This document shows positions 20,965 to 29,423 of a stretch of 64,000 nt of DNA, piece after piece. The DNA is taken from the NCBI RefSeq assembly GCF_016865365.1, contig NZ_AP024469.1, positions 735,001 through 799,000 on the forward strand, read 5' to 3'. The notes below the pieces were generated by a model, which saw only the letters and a program-made list of their open reading frames with translations, was not told where the DNA came from and ran no database searches. This DNA is from Geobacter sp. SVR (GTDB lineage: Bacteria; Desulfobacterota; Desulfuromonadia; Geobacterales; Pseudopelobacteraceae). Made by a program: the position numbers and the translations under genes. Numbering within the stretch: position 1 is the first letter of the stretch; each line of letters starts with the position of its first letter.

Positions 20965-21601
20965 TTAGGGTAAACCCCGGCTCTGCCGGGGACCCCAATA
21001 GTTTGACAGTTCCTGAAATATGTAGAAGCCTCCCTAACGTGAACCGCTCAAAGTACACGAAAAGGAGGCTTCAATGGACGACACACAAAGTTTATGCCAC
21101 ACGAAATGGGATTGCAAGTATCACGTTGTATGGATTCCAAAATGTCGCCGCAAGGTGCTGTTTGGTCGAATCCGGAAATATCTTGCCGACTTGTTTCATA
21201 GTCTAGCCAGGCAGAAAGAGTGCAAGATAGTGGAAGGGCACCTTCAACCTGATCATATTCACATATTGATATCGATCCCACCAAAATACTCCGTTGCACA
21301 GGTGATCGGTTTCATCAAGGGCAAAAGTGCAATCCATATTGCGCGAATGTACCTTGGTCAGAAGAAGAACTTTGCTGGTATGAGCTTTTGGGCACGTGGC
21401 TACTTTGTATCCACTGTCGGTGCTGACGAGGAAACAATTGCCAACTACATCAGGAACCAGGAAGACGAAGACAAACGTCTGGATCAATTGACATTTTTGC
21501 CCGAAGAATGACCACCACTCGTGGTGGTCAGATAATCTTTTGAAAAAACCGCTTCGAGCGGTTCACGACTTTGAAAGCCCCCGGCTTTGCCGGGGATGCT
21601 T
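20965..21601 (+). mobile_element. IS200/IS605-family insertion sequence, tnpA only
   Basis: The element is about 637 bases long. The left end has a hairpin (ccccggc-tct-gccgggg, about 20974-20990) and the right end a similar one (cccccggctttgccgggg, about 21580-21597), the subterminal hairpins expected of single-strand-transposing elements. A further palindrome (ccaccact-cgtggtgg, near 21510-21530) follows tnpA. No target duplication is seen, as expected. The exact ends are uncertain by a few bases: both the junction after TTCC and one after TTGAT (20957-20961) restore the host frame. Confidence 0.85.
21074..21511 (+). CDS. tnpA: IS200/IS605-family transposase TnpA
   Basis: The 145-residue protein is a Y1 HUH transposase. 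The metal-binding HUH motif is His61-Ile-His63 in QPDHIHILIS, and the catalytic Tyr is Tyr125 in IANYIRNQ. The N-terminal KYHVVWIPKCRRKVLFG stretch is typical of the family. A strong ribosome binding site (aaaggagg) precedes the ATG. No tnpB is present. The gene is intact and probably active. Confidence 0.96.
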   Translation: MDDTQSLCHTKWDCKYHVVWIPKCRRKVLFGRIRKYLADLFHSLARQKECKIVEGHLQPDHIHILISIPPKYSVAQVIGFIKGKSAIHIARMYLGQKKNFAGMSFWARGYFVSTVGADEETIANYIRNQEDEDKRLDQLTFLPEE

Positions 21602-22260
21602 ACTGCCGTGGCAAACGAGGATGTTTTCCCCCAGCAGTTCCGCCAACTGGACAAAGCCCTCCGCTGGATAGTTCTTGTAACCGGCGCTGGTCCCGACCAC
21701 GAAGATGATGTTGCGCCGTTCCCCCGAGAAGTACCCGGCCGTTGCTGCCCCGTCCTCCGGTCCCCAGAACAGGTAGGGCTGGGGAGGAGAGAGGTCGCTT
21801 GGCCGGAACTCCAGCCCAATGCTGCGGGCTGCCAAGGTGGCGTAGCGACAGGTTGCCGGTTCTTCCAGAGGGACCGGGATGGTGTGATTGTAAAACAGTC
21901 CGGCCAGCGATTCCTTGCGTATCGTGCGACTGAAACCGTAGCGGGGGCCCCCCAGAACAGTAGCGACAGCCGCCGATTTTATCATGCCGTGCAGATCGAT
22001 GACTGCATCAAAGGGGCCGTGGGCGGCCAGGGTACGGTAGGCGGCGGCCAGGGCAGCCGCGAGGGGGCGCCGCGATTTCAACCCCTTCAGATCGACCTTC
22101 ACGACCTGTTGGATATCGGGATGGTGGTCGAGAATCTCGGCAAAACGCTGGTCAGCCACCCAGGTGATGCGGCACTCCGGCAGGCTGCGGCGGATGACCT
22201 GCAGCGAGGACATGGCGAGAATAATGTCCCCCAGGGAGGTCAGCCGGACAAGGGCGATAT

Positions 22261-22872
22261 TCATTCCTGGTCCCGCGTGCGGTACAATTCGGGGTTCAGG
22301 GCAGGGTCGTTGTACATTTTGAACTGCTTGTAGAGTTTCATTCGCTTGCGGCCGGCCCGGTAGTCCTCCAGCAGATAACCAAGGGCCTCGTAAAGGTCGT
22401 GGCGCTGGAGTCTGAGCACTCCCAGACGGTGCAGCGAGCGCTGACGATGCTGTTCGTCGATGTCTTCGCGGCGGCTGTCCTCATCCATATGGTAGACCTT
22501 GAGCGACATGATCGATATGCGGTCAACGATGCTGCCGGGGGTCTCGGAATTGATCACTTCCGTCGGAGATTCGGGAACGGTTTTCGAAAGCTCCTCCAGA
22601 ATAGCCTCATCCAGTTTTTCGATCAGGTCGTTGCGCTGCTGGTTGAGCCGGTCAATGGCCCGTTTGACGGCAGCAATGGCGCTGTCGTCCACGTCGGTAC
22701 GGCGCGCCTTGTCTTCCTCGTGCCACAGCAGGTAGTTGCGCCAGGCCAGTTCCAGGGCGATCGGGTTGACGGCTACATCCAACCCGTCGAATGTTTCGGG
22801 TTCAGTGTGCCAGAAGGTCAAGTATCGATCGAAGCTCTCTTCCAGCTTCGTAAGGTTTAGTCGGGTCAGCAT
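22261..22872 (-). CDS. DUF4254 domain protein in LPS core cluster
   Basis: The 203-residue, mostly helical protein carries the hallmark [19 protein letters not shown] stretch near residue 107, followed by [11 protein letters not shown]. This is DUF4254, a family of unknown function found next to heptosyltransferase genes. There is no signal peptide or membrane segment. The stop overlaps the start of the interrupted heptosyltransferase by 4 bases, so the two are translationally coupled, and waaC lies 15 bases away on the other side in the same direction. A role in LPS core assembly is inferred from position only. Confidence 0.85.
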   Translation of the reverse strand: MLTRLNLTKLEESFDRYLTFWHTEPETFDGLDVAVNPIALELAWRNYLLWHEEDKARRTDVDDSAIAAVKRAIDRLNQQRNDLIEKLDEAILEELSKTVPESPTEVINSETPGSIVDRISIMSLKVYHMDEDSRREDIDEQHRQRSLHRLGVLRLQRHDLYEALGYLLEDYRAGRKRMKLYKQFKMYNDPALNPELYRTRDQE

Positions 22873-22887
22873 GCCAATCCTTTCGTT

Positions 22888-23934
22888 TCAGACATCAGGT
22901 ATCAATTCTACTACAGCGCCGAAGACGGCGTCCACGGAAATGCTGGCACGACACTCTTCGTCCCGTTCGCAGGAGGTCCGGCCACAGCCCGAGCACTGCA
23001 TGGGCGCCTGTATGGAGCGATGCATATCTCCGGAGGGGGCATAGGCTGCCCCATTAGTGGCGCGGTAATAGGAAACGGTGGGGGTGCCGACTGCAGCGGC
23101 CATGTAGACCGGGCCGGTATCGCCGCCGATCACCAGATCGACCCGCTTGATCACCGGAATCAGCTCGCGCACGGTCAGCCAGGGTAAAAGTCGCACGGAG
23201 TCGCCTATCTTCTGTACTATCTCTTCTCCAAGAGCCTTTTCTGCCGGGCTTCCCCAATTGATCACAATGGTCGCTCCGGGATATCTCTCGCTGATTTTGC
23301 GGGCCAGGTCGCACCATCCCTGGGGATTCCACAGCTTTGTGCTCCAGGTGGTCCCAACCTGGAAAAAGAATACCAGGCCATCCGGCAATCCCACCATAAA
23401 GCGGTCGGCTGAATCTTCGTCTTCCTGTGCCGAGTAGATCATGCCGGCCAGCTGCATCTCCCGGTAGTCGCGGCCAAAGGGAACGCTGACCACGCGCAGG
23501 TAGCGATCAGTGACATTGCGGTCGCAACTGCGGAACGGTATCTTGCGCGTGGTGAACAAGGCATTCAGCTTTTCCTGCAGCACTTCGCGGGTAAAACCGA
23601 TTCGGTGGGCGGCACCGCTGAGCCAGGCGATCAGACCACTTTTCAGGTTACCCTGAATGTCGAAGACCAAGTCGTAGGGCTGCCTCTGGAGCGCCTCCCG
23701 CAAATCTCGCAGATCCTGGCGCGTTTCGCGGGAGAAGGGGGCCTTGCGCCACTTCTTCGTCCTGACGGCATGGATGCGGGTCAGCTCCGGATTGTGCTCC
23801 AGAACCGGCAGGAACTGCTCCTCGACGACCCATTCGATCTCAACAGTGGGAGAGACCTGCCGCAGATAGTCGATGATCGGCAGGGCGTGGATGACGTCGC
23901 CAAGGGATGAAGTTTTAACGATCAGGATGCGCAT
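22888..23934 (-). CDS. waaC: LPS heptosyltransferase I
   Basis: The 348-residue GT9 enzyme begins MRILIVKTSSLGDVIHALP, the WaaC/RfaC signature, and has the C-terminal GGDTGPVYMAAAVGTPTVSYY motif for ADP-heptose binding. The family adds the first heptose to Kdo2-lipid A on the inner face of the inner membrane. It also has a Cys-rich C-terminal CSGCGRTSC stretch, unlike E. coli WaaC but seen in relatives of RfaQ type. I chose the ATG at 23934 because the family motif starts there. The gene follows an AT-rich gap after the acylation cassette. Confidence 0.88.
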   Translation of the reverse strand: MRILIVKTSSLGDVIHALPIIDYLRQVSPTVEIEWVVEEQFLPVLEHNPELTRIHAVRTKKWRKAPFSRETRQDLRDLREALQRQPYDLVFDIQGNLKSGLIAWLSGAAHRIGFTREVLQEKLNALFTTRKIPFRSCDRNVTDRYLRVVSVPFGRDYREMQLAGMIYSAQEDEDSADRFMVGLPDGLVFFFQVGTTWSTKLWNPQGWCDLARKISERYPGATIVINWGSPAEKALGEEIVQKIGDSVRLLPWLTVRELIPVIKRVDLVIGGDTGPVYMAAAVGTPTVSYYRATNGAAYAPSGDMHRSIQAPMQCSGCGRTSCERDEECRASISVDAVFGAVVELIPDV

Positions 23935-24080
23935 GTAATAGAAAAGGGGAATTCCGTTCGATTTTTTGTTACGCAAGGCCTGCATTGCGCCATTTTACAA
24001 AATAAATTAGTAAACCAAGTACAGGTTCCGGGACAAGGGCAATGACAGAAAGAATTACCTGGGAGTTCATCAATCGGTTC

Positions 24081-24104
24081 ACAATTTTCGCATGTGAAAA
24101 TTGT
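24081..24104. repeat. 9-bp palindrome in an AT-rich spacer
   Basis: ACAATTTTC (24081-24089) and GAAAATTGT (24096-24104) are exact complements around a 6-nt loop. It lies just downstream of the SGNH gene stop on the minus strand, in the 180-base AT-rich gap before waaC. No U tract follows, so it could be a weak terminator, an RNA-end stabiliser or a protein site. Confidence 0.5.
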
Positions 24105-24118
24105 CGGAACATGGCCAC

Positions 24119-25159
24119 TCATTTGGGGAATCGTACGGAAGAAAAAATCTTCCATGCGGCTTTCCAGCTCGAATGGGTATCATCGGCATAGTACACATCT
24201 TTCTCATCCCGTTCCAGTTCTTCTCTCAACAGAGCTTTGGAATCGATGAAGGTGTAACGCTTTGGTAACGGACGAAGAAGTTCAAAGAAAGCGCTCTCAG
24301 GATAAGGCTTGGTTTCCAGCCAAGGGGCATACAGGGTGTACTTGTTGACGAATGGCAGAAACACAAGGCGAATACCCCGCGAGGTCAAACGGTCAGAAAG
24401 CTCGTTCAAATTGTCATTTATCCGTCTTACGTCCTCGGCAGAGGGTAGTGAACGGTAGGGTAGATACAGAAGTTGGTTGGCGGCATGCGCCGAAAAAAAG
24501 GACCTTGTCAGTCTCGCCTTGTAGACCTCGCCGAATAGTGCATGCTCTGATGCGGGATAAAGCATATTGAATGTCAGGAATTTGAGGTTACCACTGTTGA
24601 TGAAGGGGACCTGGGGGAGTCTGCCATAATGATCCACCCTTGGGCGCTTTTCCAGTTCGCTCATACTGATAGTCTGATCGAAATCAATATGACGGGCAAA
24701 ATTTTTCCAGCTGGTTTCCGTGAAACTTACCAGGACGTAGCGTGCGTGCGAGTGTTCGATGAAACCGTTGTTCAGCAACGTCACAATGGTTGAAATAAAG
24801 TCCATGCCCTCAATGGGGTTGGTGAGATTCAGTACTTCCAAATTGTTGATGCTGGCAATGTAGTCCTGGTAGAAACGGTTGTATCCCTTTCCACCGCCAT
24901 TCGAAAAAGAATCGCCGATGGTGATCATGTCGACCCGACGGCCATCGTAGTCCTTAAGGTGTATGTGCTGGCGGGGGAGATCCGTCGTGTTATGACGGTA
25001 CATCTTGGACTCGGGGACATATCCCATGCGGGAGAGGTCGCCGCCATCATAATTGCGGTCGGTTATCAGGTCTTCAGTGGCCGACTTCCAGATTGCGTAA
25101 TTGCCTGCCACGAAAAGGGCCAGAGCTGTGACAAAGGTGAGAACTAAGCGACGATACAT
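24119..25159 (-). CDS. SGNH-hydrolase-like protein, DltD/AlgJ-like partner of the MBOAT
   Basis: The 346-residue protein has one N-terminal membrane anchor (about residues 5-24) and an extracytoplasmic domain. An SGNH-type nucleophile motif, TIGDSFSNGG near residue 80, is paired with a distal ADDTHSSWKA Asp/His block near residue 330. The same arrangement is seen in AlgX/AlgJ and functionally in DltD, where such proteins receive or transfer an acyl group outside the membrane. It lies 9 bases downstream of the MBOAT gene and closes the cassette. The acyl group and acceptor are not known. Confidence 0.8.
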   Translation of the reverse strand: MYRRLVLTFVTALALFVAGNYAIWKSATEDLITDRNYDGGDLSRMGYVPESKMYRHNTTDLPRQHIHLKDYDGRRVDMITIGDSFSNGGGKGYNRFYQDYIASINNLEVLNLTNPIEGMDFISTIVTLLNNGFIEHSHARYVLVSFTETSWKNFARHIDFDQTISMSELEKRPRVDHYGRLPQVPFINSGNLKFLTFNMLYPASEHALFGEVYKARLTRSFFSAHAANQLLYLPYRSLPSAEDVRRINDNLNELSDRLTSRGIRLVFLPFVNKYTLYAPWLETKPYPESAFFELLRPLPKRYTFIDSKALLREELERDEKDVYYADDTHSSWKAAWKIFSSVRFPK

Positions 25160-25168
25160 GTGTGGATC

Positions 25169-26638
25169 CTAGAACTGGAAGTAAAGGAATTCGCTCACCT
25201 TGTTCATGCCGAGAAGCGACCAGAAGGTGACGATCAGCAGCAGGGTGAGCCAGCTCCAGGTGGGCCGCACGCGGGACACGATTTCCAGGGAGTTTTTCCA
25301 GCACACGGCGATCAGGAGCGCGCAGAGGACCATGATCCAGGTCTGGTCGTTCCCCTTGATGGCGTCGAGCCAGCCCCCGAAGGTGATTCCCAGCTTCGCG
25401 AGGAATGTGATCTTGGCCAGCGAGCGGTGCAGCATGACCCCGTTCATGCCTGCCATGCCGTGCAGGATGGCCAAGGCACTATCAAGAGATTTGGCACGGA
25501 AGAAGATGAAGGATATGTTGACGAAGTTGAAGGTGATCAGCCATCCCAGGAACCGGGGCATGGGCAGTTTGCGCTTCTTCCAGATGTGATTCACCACCAG
25601 CCCCAGCCCGTGCATCCCCCCCCAGATGATGAAGGTCCAGCCGGCGCCGTGCCAGAAGCCGGAGATCAGCATGGCCAGAAAGACGGCCACCAGCGAACGG
25701 GCGAAAGTGACGCGCCCGAAGGCACGCAGGATGGGGGTATACAGATAGGTGGTGATGAAATTGGTCAGGGTGATGTGCCAGCGTTTCCAGAAGTCGATCA
25801 TCCCGGTGGCTTTGTAGGGGCTGTTGAAGTTTATCGGGAGATTGATGTTGAACATCCAACCGATGCCCACGGCCATATCGCTGTAGCCGCTGAAGTCGAA
25901 GTAGAGTTGAAAGGTATAGGAGAAGCTTGCCAGCCAGGCCGGAAACAGGGTCATTGGCTGGGTAGCATCGAAGCCGGCCGATGCCCATTGGGAGAATGTG
26001 TCGGCCACGACCACCTTCTTGAAGAGTCCCAGGGAGAACAACATCAGTCCCAGGTACAGGTTTTTCCAGTTGACCACCTTGTTCCGCAGGCGCTCGAACT
26101 GGGGCATCATCTCTTTGTGGTGGAGGATCGGGCCTGCCAGCAGATGGGGGAAAAAGGTCACGAACAGGGCATAGTTGAGGAGATTTCTTTCCTCCACCAG
26201 CCCCTCATAGGCGTCTACCAGAAAGGCGATCTGGGTGATGGTGAAGAAGCTGATTCCCAAGGGAAGCACGATCCTCAGGAACGGCAGGTGCGTCCCCAGG
26301 AGCCCATTGGCGGTGCCGATGAAGAAGTCCATGTACTTGAACCAGCAGAGCAGGGCGATGTTGGCAACGATACCGGTGACGAAGATGGCACGCTTTGAGA
26401 CGGCCTTTTGCCCGTTCTCGTCGTATTCGACCAGGAGTCCGCCAATAGTATAGTTGAACAGGATCGAGCCCAGGATCAACGGCAGGTACTTCACGTTCCA
26501 CCAGCTGTAGAAGAAGAGCGAGGCAAAGAGCAGCCACGATTTGGCCGCGATGGTCAGCCGCCTGCGCAGCAGTGCAAAGTAGACCAGCAGCGTCAACGGC
26601 AGAAAGAGAAAGAGGAATTCGAAGGAGTTGAAGAGCAT
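25169..26638 (-). CDS. MBOAT-family membrane O-acyltransferase (DltB/AlgI-like)
   Basis: The 489-residue protein has around ten membrane segments and the MBOAT pattern: FNSFEFLFLFLPL at the N-terminus, LLAGPILHHKEMMPQF, FNSPYKATGMIDFWKRWHITL, and the catalytic His region SGFWHGAGWTFIIWGGMHG near residue 330. DltB and AlgI proteins pass acyl groups across the cytoplasmic membrane to a glycan. It is preceded by an acyl carrier protein and an AMP ligase and followed by an SGNH protein. The context therefore says the donor is an acyl-S-carrier protein rather than acetyl-CoA. Confidence 0.92.
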   Translation of the reverse strand: MLFNSFEFLFLFLPLTLLVYFALLRRRLTIAAKSWLLFASLFFYSWWNVKYLPLILGSILFNYTIGGLLVEYDENGQKAVSKRAIFVTGIVANIALLCWFKYMDFFIGTANGLLGTHLPFLRIVLPLGISFFTITQIAFLVDAYEGLVEERNLLNYALFVTFFPHLLAGPILHHKEMMPQFERLRNKVVNWKNLYLGLMLFSLGLFKKVVVADTFSQWASAGFDATQPMTLFPAWLASFSYTFQLYFDFSGYSDMAVGIGWMFNINLPINFNSPYKATGMIDFWKRWHITLTNFITTYLYTPILRAFGRVTFARSLVAVFLAMLISGFWHGAGWTFIIWGGMHGLGLVVNHIWKKRKLPMPRFLGWLITFNFVNISFIFFRAKSLDSALAILHGMAGMNGVMLHRSLAKITFLAKLGITFGGWLDAIKGNDQTWIMVLCALLIAVCWKNSLEIVSRVRPTWSWLTLLLIVTFWSLLGMNKVSEFLYFQF

Positions 26639-26653
26639 TGGCCTGTGTGTTCC

Positions 26654-26890
26654 TTATTTAGCCAATTTCTTGTTGATCAGGTCCAGCATGTCACCGACGT
26701 TTTTCAACTGTTGCAGTTCACCCAGGGCAAACTTGACCTTGAATGCGAGTTCAAGGGCAATTACCAGGTTCATATGGGTCAGGGAGTCCCAGGCCTCGAT
26801 GTCATCAGCCGTGGTGCCGCGTTGCAGGGTTATGGCGGTGTCGTCGAAGACTTCACGGAATATGGGGTCCAGCATGTCCAGGGTCACCAT
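26654..26890 (-). CDS. Acyl carrier protein of the acylation cassette
   Basis: The 78-residue protein has the phosphopantetheine site WDSLTHMNLV with Ser near residue 36, and an acidic four-helix composition. The ATG at 26890 has gaggag 8 bases upstream. A GTG at 26899 would overlap the ligase stop but is too close to that site. It is distinct from the fatty-acid ACP, which is normally encoded with fab genes, and it resembles DltC in size and setting. The upstream ligase is expected to load it. Confidence 0.88.
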   Translation of the reverse strand: MVTLDMLDPIFREVFDDTAITLQRGTTADDIEAWDSLTHMNLVIALELAFKVKFALGELQQLKNVGDMLDLINKKLAK

Positions 26891-26895
26891 GATAC

Positions 26896-28530
26896 TCACT
26901 CCTCCAGTGTGGATGTATCCCCGGCATCCTGGCCGAGGTAGCGCGCTTTGAGGACGCGTCGCATGATCTTGCCGCTTTTGTTCTTAGGCACTGCTGCCAC
27001 CGGCAGCACCTCTTGGGGAATGGCAATCGACGACAGACGATTGGCTATGTGCAGACGAATCTTGAGCTCAAGTTCGGGGGTATAGTTTATACCGGCGTGG
27101 AAGGCGACAAAGGCAACCACCTTTTCGAAGAGCAGGTCGTCCGGCGCGCCGATCACCCCGGACTCCGCCACCTCGGGCAGTTCCAGCAGGGCGCTCTCTA
27201 CCTCGAAGGGGCTCACCAGGTGGCCGGATGTGTTGATGACGTCGTCGCTGCGCCCCAGGAACCAGTAGTAGCCGTCCCGATCACGCCACGCCATGTCACC
27301 GGTGTGATACCAGCCATTCCTGAACTTGCTGGCATAGGCTGAATTGTTATTGAGATAGGAGACGAACATGGAGTCCCATCCCGCCCGGAGACAGAGATGC
27401 CCGTGCTCGCCGTCGGGGAGTATGGTGCCGTCATCGGCCAGGATCGCGGGTTCGATACCAGGGAGCGGTTTCCCCATCGAGCCGGGGCGGATTGCCAGGC
27501 CGGGGCGGTTGGCGATCATGATGGCGCCGGTTTCGGTCTGGAACCAGGTGTCGTGGATATCCTTTCCCAGCATCTCTCTCCCCCACGTCATGACCTCCGG
27601 GTTGAGCGGTTCTCCGACGCTGAAGATGCTGCGCAATGCGCTTATATCAACCCTGCCGAAGATCTCCTGTTCCTCGCGCATCAGCATGCGCAGCGCCGTT
27701 GGGGCCGTATACCAGACGGTAATTCGTTCGTTCTGCAGCAATTCGAACCAGTGAAGGGCGTTGTAACCGCCGCCGAAATGAACCTGAGTTACCCCCAGGC
27801 TCCAGGGACCGATGATGCCGTAAGAAGTGCCGGTAACCCATCCCTGGTCGGCTGTACACCAGAAGACGTCGTTGCTGTGTAGTCCCAGCACCTCTCGCGT
27901 TGTGCGGCTCTGGTGCAGGATACTGCCGTGACGGTGCAGCACCCCCTTGGGCTTGCCGGTGGAGCCGGAGGTGTAATGCAGCATTGATGGCGTGTCGGGG
28001 GGCGTGAGCGGCACTGCGAACCCGTCGGATGACGCGCCCATCAGGCGCTGCCACGAGAGAACGTCATCGCCAAGATCTTCGGTGATGTCGGTGAGGATAA
28101 CGGCCCTGAGGGCCGGCAGCTGGCCGCGGATGCGTTCGATTTTGCGGTACAGGGACTTACGGGTTATCACCAGCCGGGCACCGGAGTCACCAAGCCGGTC
28201 GAGTAGGGCATCCTCGCCGAAATTGGAAAAGAGGGTCCCGGTGATGCACTCTGCCTTGAGGCCGCCCAGAACGGCGGTGAACTGCTCGGGCGACTTGGGG
28301 AGGAAGGTGAAGATCACCTCTCCCCTGGCCACGCCCAAGGACCGCACCACATTGGCAAAACGGTTGGAGAGTCTGTCCATATCGGCAAAGGTATAATCGG
28401 TTCGCTCGAAATGGGGCGAGACCCAGCGCATAGCTACCTTGTCACCCAAGCCAAATTCGTATTGCCGACCGGTGCAGAGGTAACCGATATTGCAGTTTCC
28501 CATGTCTATCTCATTTTTGTCATGAATCAT
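26896..28530 (-). CDS. Acyl-adenylating ligase (ANL family, acetyl-CoA-synthetase-like)
   Basis: The 544-residue enzyme has the ANL motifs: P-loop YTSGSTGKPKGV near residue 190, TWFQTETG near residue 330, GWYHTGDMAWRDRDGYYWFLGRSDD near residue 420, and the catalytic Lys in KNKSGKIMRR near residue 520. It resembles acetyl/propionyl-type acyl-CoA synthetases more than DltA. With an ACP gene directly after it, it probably activates a small carboxylic acid and loads the carrier. The start is uncertain: ATG 28530 has no clear ribosome binding site, and ATG 28503 has a weak one. The substrate cannot be read from the sequence. Confidence 0.85.
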   Translation of the reverse strand: MIHDKNEIDMGNCNIGYLCTGRQYEFGLGDKVAMRWVSPHFERTDYTFADMDRLSNRFANVVRSLGVARGEVIFTFLPKSPEQFTAVLGGLKAECITGTLFSNFGEDALLDRLGDSGARLVITRKSLYRKIERIRGQLPALRAVILTDITEDLGDDVLSWQRLMGASSDGFAVPLTPPDTPSMLHYTSGSTGKPKGVLHRHGSILHQSRTTREVLGLHSNDVFWCTADQGWVTGTSYGIIGPWSLGVTQVHFGGGYNALHWFELLQNERITVWYTAPTALRMLMREEQEIFGRVDISALRSIFSVGEPLNPEVMTWGREMLGKDIHDTWFQTETGAIMIANRPGLAIRPGSMGKPLPGIEPAILADDGTILPDGEHGHLCLRAGWDSMFVSYLNNNSAYASKFRNGWYHTGDMAWRDRDGYYWFLGRSDDVINTSGHLVSPFEVESALLELPEVAESGVIGAPDDLLFEKVVAFVAFHAGINYTPELELKIRLHIANRLSSIAIPQEVLPVAAVPKNKSGKIMRRVLKARYLGQDAGDTSTLEE

Positions 28531-28555
28531 TATGGGGCCGAAGGAATTACGCAGG

Positions 28556-29422
28556 TTACCTTTTCAGCCAGAGCGACTTCCAGGATCGCTTCTTTCTTGG
28601 CACGAGATCCAAAGAATAATCCCAGTTCGATTGCTTGATTATGCCGAGATAATTCTGTGCGAGGATCTCCTCGTTTTCGCCGATCTCCAGGCTTTCCTGA
28701 TACTGCTCCTTATAATGGTATACCTTGAAGAGCGGCTCAATCGGCATCAGGCGTATGGGGGCATAATGGAGCACCGCCTCCCCGTACCAGAGCATCTCAT
28801 TGGGAAACTCCCGGATCAAATCGGCAAAACTTTTGTTTGCTGGCTCAGCATACCCTTCCGTCAAGCGTTGCCAGACAAGTGACGAACAGATGAGCGGCGT
28901 GGGGCCGAAGTCGTAGATGCGCCCTGGGCGATTGAAATTTTCTTTGGCCTGGAGGCGATCCTTTGCGAAGTTGTTTCTGATCTTCTGTTTGTCACTGCGC
29001 GCTGCAAAATCGAGGAGGTCTCTTCCCTCGTGCATGACGGTATAGGGCGTCTCCCCATCAAACATGAAATCTGCAAGAGAAAACGGTCTGATAAAATAGG
29101 AATCCGAATCGATCATCACATAATTGCGGCTGATTCCCAGGCGCCAGAATTCCGACTTCACCACCTGTTGGAGGAGCCCGCCCCGCATTTCGTGCATCAG
29201 ATCCAGGGAGTGCCGGGGGTTTGCCGCAAGTATCTCCTCATCCCTCAGCACCGTGCAGTCCAGCCCTTTGAGCTGCTCCGTGAACAGTTCCATGTCGGCT
29301 GTCGGCACGGAAACGTAAAAGGGGATATGATCCGCGTTAAACCTCTGGATGCTCTCCGCCAGGGCTTTGGCGCGCAGTACGTCGTTTCTGTAGGATTTGC
29401 AGTAAAGAACCAGCGTCTCCAT
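28556..29422 (-). CDS. Glycosyltransferase-like protein (DUF6492-type)
   Basis: The 288-residue protein begins METLVLYCKSYRNDVLRAK and has a DxD-like motif in MIDSDSYFIRPF near residue 105. That fits a GT-A-fold nucleotide-sugar enzyme of the DUF6492 kind. No membrane segment is seen. It starts 1 base after the preceding glycosyltransferase gene ends and lies 25 bases before the AMP ligase gene, so it links the LPS core operon to the acylation cassette. Sugar specificity is unknown. Confidence 0.7.
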   Translation of the reverse strand: METLVLYCKSYRNDVLRAKALAESIQRFNADHIPFYVSVPTADMELFTEQLKGLDCTVLRDEEILAANPRHSLDLMHEMRGGLLQQVVKSEFWRLGISRNYVMIDSDSYFIRPFSLADFMFDGETPYTVMHEGRDLLDFAARSDKQKIRNNFAKDRLQAKENFNRPGRIYDFGPTPLICSSLVWQRLTEGYAEPANKSFADLIREFPNEMLWYGEAVLHYAPIRLMPIEPLFKVYHYKEQYQESLEIGENEEILAQNYLGIIKQSNWDYSLDLVPRKKRSWKSLWLKR

Positions 29423-29423
29423 G

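Larger units (their letters stand above)
20617..22264 (-). pseudogene. LPS heptosyltransferase (GT9) gene interrupted by an IS200/IS605-like element
   Basis: The N-terminal part is read from 22264 ([20 protein letters not shown], the GT9 start) to about 21602. It then runs into the insertion and stops out of frame. The C-terminal part is found from about 20964 down to the stop at 20617-20619, with the GT9 motif GGDTGPTHIAWACG and FGATPVCICP. Removing 637 bases restores a single frame of about 336 residues, normal for a heptosyltransferase. No further damage is seen, so the insertion looks recent. The gene starts in a 4-base overlap with the DUF4254 gene. The acceptor sugar cannot be assigned. 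Confidence 0.92.

Noticed and set aside
24081-24104. The acaattttc palindrome as an intrinsic terminator for the acylation cassette
   Set aside because: The stem is AT-rich and no U tract follows on the minus strand, so I list it only as a palindrome of unknown role.
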